Source: Apostichopus japonicus (lineage: Eukaryota > Echinodermata > Holothuroidea > Aspidochirotida > Stichopodidae). Taken from it: a DNA stretch of 64,000 nucleotides. The notes beneath the pieces are model-generated. The model was not told the origin of the DNA. It did not search any database and saw only the letters and a program-made list of their open reading frames with translations. The stretch lies in the NCBI RefSeq assembly GCF_037975245.1, contig NC_092565.1, positions 19,686,499-19,750,498 of the forward strand, given 5' to 3'. The number at the start of each line of letters is the position of its first letter. Within the stretch, counting starts at the first letter, position 1. The position numbers were made by a program, and so were the translations under genes. Positions 1 through 11,784 of this stretch are shown here, one piece after another.

Positions 1-2730
1 TAGGAGGAATACTCAGAATAGAGAAAATAAAACTATGATGTTGAAACAAGAAAAGTGTCAGGCTCAATGAACAAGAAATTGTCCAAGTATTAAAAATGGT
101 TTTATGTATGTACTTGGCCATAGAGGACACTCACTAGCTGGATGGACTAAGGAAAAGTTGCTTACTGTGATAGGACATTTCATTTGAAATCAAGTTTGAG
201 GCAAGAGCTTTAAATTTTGCTTCTATGCAAAAGAGTTCTTAGATAAGTAAAATTAAAACAACGATTTTCTTTTATAACAATTTTTTTTTTAATTTCCTGA
301 GATGTGGACATTCTTACAATTGTGTGGGATTATCAAACTATTGGCCAAATTATGGAACTGTTAAGGTGCCATTAAAATGTTAAAATTTTCACATAATTAT
401 GTTAGCAACTTTGTGCAAAGTATTGAATTGCTCTGAATGCTCTCTTATATTTCACCAAAACTGTAGAAATTCTCACATTGATCACTTCTTGCATTTAAGT
501 AATAAATGATTTATCATTTTACTATTTTTTTACAAATTTTGATGATTCTTTAGCAAAAATACACAACTTAATAATTTAATCATATCGATCATAAGTTTAC
601 TAATGTTTCAGTGATTTGTTATCATTAATTCTAATGAGCTTGCATTACCTCATCATTCTTATTATTATTAAATTCCATTTTTAAATGCTTACATATGAAG
701 TTGTAAAATTTAATCAAAAGAAAAGAAAGAGAGAGAACATTTAAACACTTCTTAGGCACACAGTGAGATAAGCTGCCTCAATGCTATCACATAGGAATTA
801 CCCCATTCCAATAACAGTACCAATTTACTAATTCATATAACAGCATATCCTTATACACAAAACAATATGGTTTCTTGGATGAAAATTGTAATCTATCTCC
901 ATTAATATGACGGTATACCACTGAAGAGTTTTTACTGTATAACAGCAAGAATAATCCTTTAAAAATTGCCCAACTTCCAAAAAATAGGACAAAACAACAG
1001 AATGGCGGCTAAAATAAGAGAGACAGCTGCTGTCATTTCCAATTTTTGGACCTTGGTACATATCAATCAAAAGCTTCCAAAACATGCTACAGAATTGGTT
1101 AAAAAATGAAGATTTATCAAAATGATGAGTCTGTTTGGGAAAATGAACAGATTAGAGTAACATTTAATAACATGTTGACAACGATGAACATGGACTGCCA
1201 TGTGGTTAATTAACAATACAAAACATAGCAATATTACAAATTCTACAATAGAGCAAAACAAAGGAAACAAGGTTGTCTTAGCACCTAATTAATATCTACC
1301 GTGTGTTTCCAAAAATGAGAGGAAGAAATATGTCACTGGAAATTATGTAAAACTTTGACAGAATAACCGTAAGGATTGAACAGAAACTAGTAAATTAATG
1401 TTTCCTTTCTTCTCAAAAATTACAGTTATGTGATTTATGGTATTTTAATAATTAAAGCATATAGCAACGTTTACTACCGCCAAAAGTTACAAAGGGACTA
1501 CTGTTTTGTGTAAGCACTGAATTTGTATTTACCAAGTGTTTTCTGAAATATTAAAACTAGAATAACAAAACTTTGAGAGGTAGTCGCTTTGAATAACAGC
1601 AAGGATGAACAGAATTTAGCCAATTAATTTTGAAATTCCATTCATATGGTTATGGCATTGCAGCAACATTTTTAACCATTGTTACTTGTTAGTTCAATTG
1701 AAATGCATTAAGGCCAATAAAGAAGCACACATTATTACATCACATAAATAACATACCCACAACAATACAAAAATCAATAAATTAGCAGAAAAACTGTGAA
1801 GAGCAATTTTCTGCATTGTTAAAATAACCTCAGAAGTGGAAAATTATTGTGTACTGGAAATAAGGCAAACAACTCAAATGGCATTATTAAAGGCCAACTG
1901 TTTGGAAATCCAATCAATGCTATCGACAGGCATCAAGGATAGAGAAAAAACTAATTAAATCATTAGATATTGTATGAAATTAAAAGAGGTAGCAAATTTG
2001 AATAACAAAAGTAATGCACTGAGAACTGACATTCATTTTATTTCTTTGTGTGCTTATTTTTATCACGGAAAACGGAGGTCATTTCGCTGCAAGAAATTAG
2101 CTACTTCCTGAGTGAGTTACTGAATATTCAATTCTGCAGAGAAATGTCAAGACCGCAAGGAGCAAACTGCCCGGCTTGTTGGTACTGCTACCTTCAGTCG
2201 ATTGTAACTTGCTGGTCTACTGGTAAACTTAACACCATGACTGTAGGTTAGCAAATCAACTTACTGATGATATCTGTATTGGTCTCAAAATAACATTTCT
2301 GGCAAAATTCAATTTGTCAATGTTGTTCTTGGAGGCTCTGTTGGCAGCTGAAAGAACTTTGTTTATTTACTTATATCTGTAAGAATTTATAAAACAATGG
2401 ATTAAAAACTTTAACAAATCATGCCAAATTTTGACTTTCTTCACCAAGTTTACCTACTGGCATTATAGACTGGCAAACTAGTGATGTAAATATCAAAATA
2501 ACACTAGAACTTCATCTGTAATTCTAACGTTCTATTTCAGTGCATAGTAACACTAAAATTTAAACCTCAAGGGCTACTTTCATCAAATTACTGTCAGAAA
2601 TGCACACACACACCCCCCCTCCCCCTACAATGTCTCATACAAACAAACAACTTTTTTTTTTATCCTTCAAGGTTAACTTGCAATGAATATAGCATGAAGT
2701 GTTGCACCAACTCCTTTTGTTCCAAAGCCT
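1..2730. other. AT-rich intergenic DNA, no gene recognised
   Basis: No open frame here resembles a protein family, and no exon-like coding block with splice sites was found on either strand. Related phrases such as GGATTGAACAGAAACTAG near 1373, GGATGAACAGAATTTAGCC near 1604 and a weaker version near 1935 suggest very diverged repeats, but I could not define a unit. A CA/C-rich tract lies at 2605-2630. The right end is the 3' flank of the minus-strand ferritin gene. Confidence 0.5.
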
Positions 2731-2736
2731 TTTATT
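2731..2736 (-). terminator. Polyadenylation signal of the ferritin gene
   Basis: TTTATT on the plus strand reads AATAAA on the minus strand, about 230 nt beyond the ferritin stop codon. It is the first canonical hexamer downstream of the stop, so it is the likely 3' end signal of that transcript. Confidence 0.55.
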
Positions 2737-2967
2737 AAACATGTAATGGGAAGCCAGTTCGGGTCACTACCCTTCGTTGCCAAGATGAAACCCCCTTCAC
2801 TTCATAGCACACCTACATCACTACTGCACTGCCACATACTGCTTCATTCTTGAAATAACCCCTTTTGTGTTAGGGTTCTACATTCCTGAAAGAGTGCCTA
2901 TGTCCTTTCTATTCACAGAAAACAATTGACACCCACAATGCACTGTGTTGTGACAAAACGAGATATA

Positions 2968-5900
2968 TTACTCTGCCAACTCCTTATCGAATATGTATTC
3001 ACCAAGTCCATCACCGGCTCTTGACAGTTGCTGCTTAAGGTCTCCAAGCCGTTTAATATTTTCCACATAAGGAGTAAGAAATTCTTCCTCGATCCAGTCC
3101 ATTGTCTGCAAGAGAAGATGTATAAGGATTTGTTAAGACCCCATAAAACTTTGCGACAGATTGGCTGCACAATGTTGATTCAATGTGGTTGAAGCCTGTG
3201 CACTAAAGCATAATATTTGCATGTGGTCATTGTTTTTTACCAAACCTATCGCTTACTGAAGAAATCAACTGATCAAACTTAAGACAACTTGATCATAGAT
3301 CTTGTTTACCATATGGAAGTTAACAAGCAAGTACTTGATTCTGTCCGTCCTCAACAAGTCGTAGCCCAGATGGGGATTTTCATATCGGCATTACTCACAT
3401 GTAGAAATGAAAATTGAAAGCTTCAAAAAATTACAAAATTGGTTCATTATTTGAAATGAAACTTAGAGATTGAATTTGATTAACTACATTGATATGGGAT
3501 AAAGGCACTGAACAGAATACAAATTTGGATCAAAATCCCAATGAAAAGGCTGTTTTGCAGTCTCATTGGCACAGACGTAGCATGTTAGACTTCAAAATCC
3601 CTTCAATAATGAAATAACAAGTAACCAACAGAAGAAGAATGAGGGAAAAAATTAAAATTGTGAAAGGAATTACATGCTTATCTTCATGAGTCTCGGCAAG
3701 ATTGTGGAATTTCAAAAACGTTTGGTTACTATTTATCTCGGCTTCCATCGCTGCAGCTAATCCCTCACTTCCTTTACCCCAGTTCGATCTAGAACTAGCC
3801 TGGAAAGACAGCAAAAAGATAGGATAAAATGATTAGCCAGTGGATTATGAGAGCATAAGGTGATGTGTCAAACACTACAGGAGGGGGGGGGGAGGGTCAT
3901 GGGGCTCATCCTATCTGCAGTTGGGCTACAAAAGACAATCTTTTGTGCTCTGCCTTTCACACAGTAGGCACTGCTGGTCAATAAAGATGAGCTAAATTCC
4001 ATCAAAAATGTCAAACATACAGTTATCCAAAATAAACCAGCATAATAATACACTCAAAACAATGGCATTTTTTCATGCAGCATTCAGAAAATGCAAATTA
4101 TACAAATTTACCATGCATGCAGTAACATTCCCTGAAAATATCTTAAATTACATCTTGGGTTATAAGTGTTGTAAGGTGTGTGATTGCATATTGCAGCCTC
4201 AACCGGACTGTTTTCAGTTTGTGTAACCCCAACAATCACCTACTCAAAGTCTCCTTCTGATGATAACAGACTTCATTAAGAACAATAAATGAACCATAAA
4301 AAGAAACATTGCTTGATGGTACTGAACTTTAAGGGAACATTGTCCATCTCAACCTGCAGAAGTACAACCCTATGAAAACAAAGGTTCCATTACTAAGTTA
4401 AAGGCATTGAAGACTCGCCCCAAACCGTGTGCGGCCATCTGAAAAAGTTAACTTTCCGTTGCTTGCAAGTAACGTTTTGTTCGTGTCGCTAGAAAATGCA
4501 GACAGTGATGAAACGTGATACCTTGTTATCTTTAACTTGACCTGAGATGTCTATCGCTGTTTGTTTGTACACTGTGCTATGGGTATTGACCGCAGCTGTA
4601 TTTACTGACTGTACACTAGTGTCTAATTACCGACGTTAGCAAGATGTGTGTCTATTTTCTGGGATCGATGGTGGTGTCTAACACTTCTGTTACACCTCAT
4701 TTGAAACTAGGTCAGATAACTGGCTTTAGATGTTTCTTTTTGCGCGAGTCTTCACACCCTTTCAGAACACGCCATAACATTCATACGGGTGTAATTAGCT
4801 TTAGAAACATTGTGGTCATTTTACTATCTTTTTTGGGAGGGTTGGGGGGGGGGAAGGGTTTCACTAAGTCTTCACTTTAATGACTCTTGGAATTTATTTG
4901 TTCTTCACCTGAACATCCTGGAAAGTCACACGTCCTCCCCTCTTGTTCTGCTTCTGCATCAATTTGTCTGCATTTTCTTTCTTCTTTTCTGACATGTCCT
5001 TCAGAAACTTATGAAAACCTGAGAGTGCAACATCATCCCTGTCATAATGTGTCGACTGCATAGGAAGTTGGAAAATAATGATGGAATGATCATATCAAAT
5101 CTAACATAAAGTCATACAATCTGAAAAAAATGTAATAATGTTATTGGGTACAAATCTCTTATTAACATTAATTCATTAATGTAAATAAGGGATATAAATT
5201 GTGATTCTCAAATTATTTTGTGTATGACCAAATTTACAGCAACAGAGTTGTTGTATATATATTCAACTTTGTTGCTGTAAATTTCACCAGATCAGCAATA
5301 AAGGGTCACACTAATTAGCGTCAACAGGCCGATTTCACGACAACTCACGACAACTCAAGACAACAAGTTTAAAATACCATCAAATACAATTGATGTTATC
5401 AGAGTATATCTGCAAACACGTTTAAACTGACTGGAACCAGCGTGCATACATATTTTTCACGGGAAAAAATGTTTTTGTCGTAAAAATCGCCAACTTTTTC
5501 CTAACGTTGAATTGGACGACGTGATGCTATTGCGCTTGCGCAATGACATTGGACCGAACCATTACACTACAGGTAAGTGCAATTTTTCAATCGAGAATGG
5601 TGCCCACACACTGGTGTCAATGTATGATTGACTTGGCAAAAGGTGACCAGCGCCATCTAATTTTACTTAACTACTTTTTATGAGAATCATTCGTTACTAT
5701 ACTACTACTAGTGTCAGTGAGTACTACTACTTTTTGTGAATGGTCTTCTATTCATTTTTACAGAGCCATTCCTATGTTTAACCAGATCGTGTTATATTCA
5801 GGGTAAGCTTTAATTCATGATTGTGTGATAGGATTTAATTGCAATAAGAAATATTCATTATTTTAAAAACATTCAATGATTTGACAGAGAGAATAATAAA

Positions 5901-7255
5901 ACCAGGCAAAATGATAGTTAGCAAGACTCTGTAAAGTTGATAATCATGCACATATGTAAATTACAATGGAAAAACAATAAGCAATATTCATTATTTTTAA
6001 AACATTAAATAATTTGATTTGGAGTTCATTCACCATACTTTGGTGCTTTATTACTACGTCAACCCACCTTACCGACACTGTACACAAGGCAGTTCCCAAA
6101 CCTAGCACAAACCCACCGATATTATAATGGTTCGGTCCGATGTCATTGCGCAAGCGCAATAGCATCACGTCGTCCAATTCAACGTTAGGAAAAAGTCGGC
6201 GATTTTTACAACAAAAACATTTTTTCCCGTGAAAAATATGTATGCACGCTGGTTCCAGTCAGTTTTAAACGTGTTTGCAGATATACTCTGATAACATCAA
6301 TTGTATTTGATGGTATTTTAAACTTGTTGTCTTGAGTTGTCTTGAGTTGTCGTGAAATCGGCCTGTTGACGCTAATTAGTGTGACCGACAATGAATGGAA
6401 TAATGCTACCGGTGTAAGGGGGACCCTCTCAGTGGAAGGCATTGCATCTCATGTAATTTGGCGATGTTTATTAGATGGTTTCTCCAAGTTATATCCTTCT
6501 TGAAACTATAACCAGTATTATAACTATTATTAATAGGCCGTGGCTATTCTTACGACTAGTCGTAACAATTATTTATAAACTATTCTTACGACAAAGGCGA
6601 ATTCAAGCACAGTTAAGTAAATAAAGCAACTGCGCATGTAGTAGGGGTAACCCTAACCCTAACTTTAACCCTAAACCCCAATCCTAACCCTAACCGGAAA
6701 TTATGGTTACTCCTGGTTGTAAAAAATAGTACTCCTGTCATAAAAATAGCAACTGCGCATGCGTAATCGAAAATTATTCTTACGAACAGTCGTAAGAATA
6801 GCCACTTTGTTATTAATAAAATATGTGGTTCCTGCATGTTTGTGCACTGAATGTTTGACTAGGCCTTTATGACTAAATACTTTCACTTTGTAATGCTGAC
6901 ACAATAAATCATCCAACGTGATTGCAAGCTCACGATAAATCTGATAGATTAGGTACAGCTAAATTATTTGACTGAGGTCGACAGTGTTCTAAACTTCTAC
7001 CTGTACATATAGCCTAGGGGCCTAGCTAGACCTGCATGATAAAGTGATAGTGATACTAACAGTAACACAAAAGCCTAGGCTTCAGTACAATCAAGCTAAG
7101 AATTCGCCATTGCCGATTAGCCTATGCAATACAGATCGTTAATTTACCATCGCTAAGTAGCCATACGACGACGTGAGCTCCAATTGTATCAGGGTATTGA
7201 TAAATGTCTCTGTCTCTGCGTGAAAATTCTGCTTGACGTTCGAATTCGTTGCCAT
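2968..7255 (-). CDS. Ferritin subunit with degenerate ferroxidase site
   Basis: Cytosolic iron-storage ferritin subunit (24-mer cage). Coding exons on the minus strand: 7255-7148, 5055-4909, 3799-3674 and 3105-2968, all with GT-AG introns in phase 0, giving 172 aa, the usual ferritin length. Exon 1 (MATNSNVKQNFHAETE...) starts at the only suitable ATG and has no signal peptide. Exon 2 has the family motif YDRDDVALSGFHKF and QNKRGGR. Exon 3 carries helix C. Exon 4 ends GLGEYIFDKELAE. In human H-chain numbering, ferroxidase ligands E27, Y34 and E107 are kept (E26, Y33, E106 here). E62, H65 and Q141 are replaced by K61, N64 and Y140. The three-fold channel acids D131 and E134 are kept (D130, E133). 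The pattern resembles vertebrate L chains, so it probably needs an active partner subunit. No clear iron-responsive element was seen in about 500 bp upstream. Introns 1 and 2 contain transposons. Confidence 0.95.
4402..4760. mobile_element. MITE with TTAA-type ends, copy 1
   Basis: About 360-bp non-coding element in ferritin intron 2. It starts AGGCATTGAAGACTCGCC and ends GCGCGAGTCTTCACACCCT, which are inverted versions of each other. TTAA precedes it; the right flank is TTCA. Related copies lie at 9843-10199, 21553-22687 (interrupted) and 20321-20375 (end only). The TTAA target suggests piggyBac- or Kolobok-type mobilisation, but no transposase is present. Confidence 0.8.
5230..5284. repeat. 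Short perfect-type hairpin
   Basis: A 21-base arm beginning AAATTTACAGCAACA (5230-5250) is matched by its reverse complement at 5264-5284 with one mismatch, around a TA-rich loop. It lies in ferritin intron 1, 20 bp left of the large foldback element. Confidence 0.8.
5304..6386. mobile_element. Foldback element with about 260-bp inverted arms
   Basis: Left arm 5304-5564 and right arm 6125-6386 are near-identical inverted copies. Outer ends are GGTCACACTAATTAGCG and CGCTAATTAGTGTGACC; the inner arms include TTGCGCTTGCGCAATGACAT. The 560-bp centre shows no coding potential. No convincing target-site duplication was found. It lies wholly within ferritin intron 1. The unusually long inverted repeats fit a foldback-type non-autonomous DNA transposon. 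Confidence 0.85.
6536..6809. mobile_element. 274-bp MITE with 9-bp flanking duplication
   Basis: Inverted ends GTGGCTATTCTTACGAC (left) and GTCGTAAGAATAGCCAC (right) bound a non-coding core. The direct repeat TTATTAATA flanks it at 6527-6535 and 6810-6818. It lies in ferritin intron 1 and carries a telomere-like tract. The outermost 4-5 bases of the two ends do not match, so the exact termini are uncertain. Confidence 0.7.
6648..6695. repeat. Interstitial telomere-like (CCCTAA)n tract
   Basis: Degenerate tandem CCCTAA units (for example TAACCCTAACCCTAAC) with variants ACTTTAACCCTAAA and CCAATCCTAACC, about eight units. Animal telomeres are TTAGGG, so this is telomeric-type sequence at an internal site, inside the 6536-6809 element. 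Confidence 0.85.
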
Positions 7256-7256
7256 T

Positions 7257-8038
7257 TTTCTGATTCAATTTCTTCCACTAATACTAGTACCGTGCAGTTC
7301 CAACGATCCCAGCCTAGGCTACCCCATGCGACCTGCTTCTCGTGGTGTCGGTAATCTTTGTTATGGATATTCATCTAGGGTCTTTATTTTACGGAAGCAT
7401 AGAAAGCCACTAATTCAAAACACACACATGGTAAAATTGACGAGAAAGGTGATCCGCTGTGCACTCTGCATTCTGCACACTGTGCAAACATCTATACACA
7501 CCACGTTCATTCTTTTGATTTGCATTGTCCGCATAACTTGTCGACACGGTATTTGACGAAAATGTTGACATTTTACGCGGTACAAAGCAGAGTCGTAACA
7601 AGCCACTTCATTGTAAGGCCAAGTAATTACTATCCATTTTCATGGGCCGAGTGAACAATCACTGACCCCAATCACTGTATAACAGTGTTTGAGCTACTAC
7701 ACGTGTCACGAATATTTACAATTAACGGTTGGTAATTGCAAAATGGTGACGTCACCTTCTTTTATAATTGTAGTTTATCTGTTTTAAACTGTAGATTCAT
7801 TTTTATTCTATGGCAGGAAAATAGTAATTGTACCGAATGGTATTTTTTTTCGTTTTATCATGTATGCAAGTCGTTACTCTAATGCTCTTTCTACGCTTCC
7901 GTATTTAAGTTCACCGCGGCGACTATATGGTGGCGCCTAACTGAGTTTTGAAATTCTCTAGAATATGTCAACTGCGTGGCATACGGTGTCAACACAAATG
8001 CAGAAAATTGAAGAATTCGTTACGTAGTTATTGAATAA
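7257..8038. other. 5' flank of ferritin, no further gene
   Basis: Upstream side of the minus-strand ferritin gene, which should include its 5' UTR and promoter. I checked the minus strand for the CAGUGN loop with C-bulge stem of an iron-responsive element and found no convincing one; the CAGTG occurrences near 7485 and 7670-7690 do not form the required 5-bp upper stem. Confidence 0.5.
7745..7756. promoter_or_regulatory. Palindromic cAMP-response-type element
   Basis: GGTGACGTCACC contains the full CREB/ATF consensus TGACGTCA, 490 bp upstream of the ferritin start codon. The site is directly visible; its use is inferred. Confidence 0.4.
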
Positions 8039-8204
8039 GGGGTTAATCAACGGTCTAGCGTGCGTTACTCACAGGATTAATGCACGATCGGGGGATAATG
8101 CAAGCGATGCACGAGGGCGGAGCCCGAGTGCATCCAGCGATAGCATTAACACCCGGAGTGCATTAATCATGTGAGTAACGCACGCTAGACCGTTGATTAA
8201 CCCC
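8039..8204. repeat. 166-bp foldback sequence
   Basis: Arms of about 47 bp begin GGGGTTAATCAACGGTC and end GACCGTTGATTAACCCC; both contain GTGCGTTACTCAC or its complement next to ATTAATGCAC. The core (CGGGGGATAATGC to CGATAGCATTAACACCCG) is itself partly palindromic. Part of the arm, CGTGCGTTACTCACAGGATT, recurs at 20107, so it is dispersed. No protein is encoded. Confidence 0.8.
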
Positions 8205-9842
8205 GTTCATTCATACGCAGGCGCGTATCCAGGATTTTCTAACCCGGGGGGGGGGGGGGGGCGCGAATTACTATCAGAGCCGTATAGAGAGAGAGTTTGG
8301 CCAACCATGTAACCGATTTGGATTGGTCGAGAGGGAAAACGCCCACACAGGGTGGTAAAATAGGTCCACTTGAAAACTTTTTAGCAGGCGACACGCATAC
8401 TCACAGTGTATAGACTATCGTTTGTGTACACGAAAAAGTACGAAATTATGAAAGAAATGGTGCTGGGGATGCTGCAATCGGTCAGAACATGGATATTGTT
8501 GTTTGATTTTCCGACTGACCATAAAAGAAGAGGAATTTTTTGGAAGTAGAAAGAACAAGATGGAGATCTAATGAAAAAAAGTCTGTGTAGCCTAGGCCCA
8601 TACTAGCCATAGGCCCTAGTGTAATACGAGTAATGTACAAGCAATGCGAGAATTTTACGTTCAGACTGGTTTCTGTAATTACATGCATGGCTATTCTCTC
8701 TCGTTTTACGATCCACAAATTCGATTTCATTATGCCAGCTCTTCTACTGTAATCATAGGCATGGCAGTTTCAGTCGCACATATAGTTATCCTAATTCCTA
8801 GTTATTGTATGCCTAGGCTATGCCTAGCCTAAAAAAGTATCACTTTTAGTTTAATGTAAAAGGGTGGGCTAGCCTCTAGGCATCACGTAAAGCCCTAATC
8901 CTGAGTTAAGCCCGAAGCATAAGTTAAGCCTGGGCTTAATTAGACCTGGACCATTCTTGCTATTACTACAACTGTTATAGCACATTACATAATATGGCAC
9001 AGTATAAGGCCCAATTAAACTAGGTCTATGGAAAACAAAGTAGCCTCGGCCTAAACTAGTTAGGCTAGGTCTATACTCATTGGCAACTTGTGTACACATA
9101 CAGGCCTAATTATATAGACCCTTTTAGTATGCCATAAACAAGTGCCCAAATGGTTAAATGATCTTGGTTTGTGTTAATTGTCAGCATTGGCCTAGCCTTT
9201 TTAGGCTAACATGAATTCAGCCTAATATTTTCTTCTTCAAAAGTATAGCCTAGGCCTTGGTTTAATTTGGATGCAGTCAACTATCATTTATCAAAGTTGC
9301 ATCAGTACCTCCTTATTCCCTTAGTTGACACCCACATTGACGATTGAAGTTAAAAAAAATCTTTTTAAATTATCTTTAGACAGTAAATTTTAACTCCCTG
9401 AATTTCAGGACTTTTTTTACAAATCAAAGGTGACATGTGCTCTGAAGAAAAACTCCTAACATAAGAAGCCACAGTTAGCAGACTGTGATAAAGACAAACC
9501 TGGTGAGTGACTACTAGACTGAAATCCAGTTCCTGCAACCACAGCAATAAAGTCTTTGTTTTAATCAATGCACTTGTGTGTTTGAAACTTTCAAATGGAC
9601 ACTCAATGGCAGTTGGTTAAGATATAAGGTTTTACCTTCATCATGGAGAGTTGAAGGGAATCTGCCTCATCATCTGAATAATGGACTCAAGGATAGCAAC
9701 AAATCATGATTGGATAATGATTTTGAGCAAGTAAATATCAAGCAATTTGAAAGTTTGTATTATTTTTTTACATATTATTTAAGCTGTTTAGCTCACACAC
9801 AAGCAAATGATCAAGTGACAACAACCGATGCAGTATATTTAA

Positions 9843-10199
9843 AGGTATTGAAGACTTGCCCTAAACCGCATGGTCGCGCTCTGAAAAAGTTTACTTTCCG
9901 TTGCTTGCAAGTGAATTTTTTTTTTGTGTCGCTACAAAATGCAGACAGTAATGAAACCTGATACCTTGTTATCTTTTATCTAGACCTGAGATGTCCACGC
10001 TGCTATGTGCACTGTGTTGTGGGTATTGACTGTGATGTTTGTATTGACTTTACACTAATGTCTATTTACAGATGGTAGCAAGCTGTGTGTGTATTTTCTG
10101 GGATCAATGGTGGTGTCTAACACTTCTGTTACACCGCATTCGAAACTAGGTCCGATAACCGGCATGAGACGTTTCTTTGTGCGGGAGTCTCCACACCCT
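9843..10199. mobile_element. MITE with TTAA-type ends, copy 2
   Basis: Same family as 4402-4760. It starts AGGTATTGAAGACTTGCC and ends GAGTCTCCACACCCT. TTAA is present on both sides (9839-9842 and 10200-10203), the best-preserved target duplication in the family. It is nested in P-like element I. Confidence 0.85.
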
Positions 10200-10650
10200 T
10201 TAAGGAGAAGTATTTATATCCCATTAATAGAGAAAGAATTATGTTTCAATTGGTAGCATGCAACTTAAAAATTTGCAAACATTAGATACAATCAAACAAT
10301 AACAAGGTTCATTTACAAGGTAATCTATTGCCCTTTATTTCACCTTAGTCTGTCACATCAGAAGGTCACAGCTTTCAATAATTATACAAACAAATTCTCT
10401 TGATGGGTGCTTCGTTAGATTCCTGCAATTTTCAAGTTTATCAATGTAATAAGTTCTGAATGTGGCAATGTGGAGAAGCTTTGGGATAATCTGTGGATAA
10501 GACTGCCAGACTATCAACAAGATTCCACATCCATGCAACTCCAACTGCTTCCTTCACCTCCTTGCAGATGTACCACATGTCCAAAGAAATGTCAGCATTG
10601 GTTAATGTAATTAAAATCTGGCTTCCTCCTGAGCTGGCAAATACACATGA

Positions 10651-11043
10651 ATTGTCAAGTACAGAGGTCAGTGTGAAACCACTGAAAGATCTTCTCAGCT
10701 TTCAAGAAAACAAAGACTTGAAGCCAAATTGACAGAGGCCACACTGATACCATTCCACTCTCATAAGATGAAGGTATCACACACACTTCATTTTGCTTCT
10801 GTGATGCAGTGCCTGGTAGACTGTGAGGGTCACCCAATGGATGTTTTAACAACTGCCTGGTTTATAGAGCTCTGCAACAGATAAGTCATCCTAATGTCTA
10901 GTCGTCATCCTGTCATGGCCTTGAGCAAGTTGAACCCACTTCAACACAAAGCAGCTATTGAATTCTTGTCTAGGTACTGTCAAATCCACATCACCATCAT
11001 TGCTGGTTCCAGCTACGCTGACCATAATAAAAGAGTACAATGA
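10651..11043 (+). pseudogene. P/THAP9-type transposase remnant
   Basis: One reading frame from 10651 to the TGA at 11041-11043 is interrupted by a single TAA at 10882-10884. It reads ...EAKLTEATLIPFHSHKMKV, then WFIELCNR, stop, then LMSSRHPVMALSKLNPL and AAIEFL. These match the late region of P-element and THAP9 transposases: a KLT...KMKV block followed by a (F/L)MSSR...ALS block. The THAP domain and most of the catalytic core are not recognisable nearby, so it cannot be active. It lies inside element I in the same orientation. Confidence 0.7.
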
Positions 11044-11784
11044 GGGTTTTTTAATTCACCCAACAGAGCTTGCATTCCAGTACCTTTGGGCAGCTGAAAA
11101 GATGTTCAGAAATTGTTATATATGAGTGTGTTTGTATGCATGCATATGTGTGATTTTCTTGCTTTACAGAACAGCTCCATTTTGATAAGCTATGTAACGT
11201 GGAAACCTGCCAATCATATGTTAGAAATAGGACAGGCTGAAACGATTCTTAAATGGAAAGCTTAACGACTTCTTGCATTTTTATACATCACTGTTCAGGT
11301 AAGGCCAGTAAGGGCAGTATGAAGAATAAGTAACAATTAATAATTATCATTATGGCCATTTGCTGTCTGCATAATAACAAACTGAATGATGTCATCAGCC
11401 CTGTGCACAGTTGACAACCCTGACAAGTAGGCACACTATGTCAGTGTGATCCATGAAACCTTATTAAGGACATGACCTTATAGTATATATGTTAATGGAA
11501 AATACATAAGCTACAACATACACCAGTCTTCAGTTGTTGCAGGTTTTCTTTTTCTCGACAGACCCATTCAATCTGTTGCACCTACTATAGCCTAGTACTA
11601 CATTCCTGAGAAATTAACACCACAATATCAGTCTTAGGTTTGCCCACAGACTCCCAACTATTGCTAACTCCTACACTCAAGTATATAGTTTAGTTTAGTA
11701 GAAAAAAAGACCAGGAGAGACATTCAAGTCCCCATTAAGGACCCTAAGGCTATATGAGAGGAATAAAACCGAGGCCATCAAATG

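Noticed and set aside
7415..7606. Minus-strand open frames upstream of the ferritin start as an N-terminal extension
   Set aside because: They are out of frame with the ferritin start exon, and the ATG at 7255 already gives the standard ferritin length.
7671..7695. Possible iron-responsive element around CACTGTATAACAGTG
   Set aside because: The CAGTGN loop lacks a 5-bp upper stem and bulged C in the ferritin orientation.
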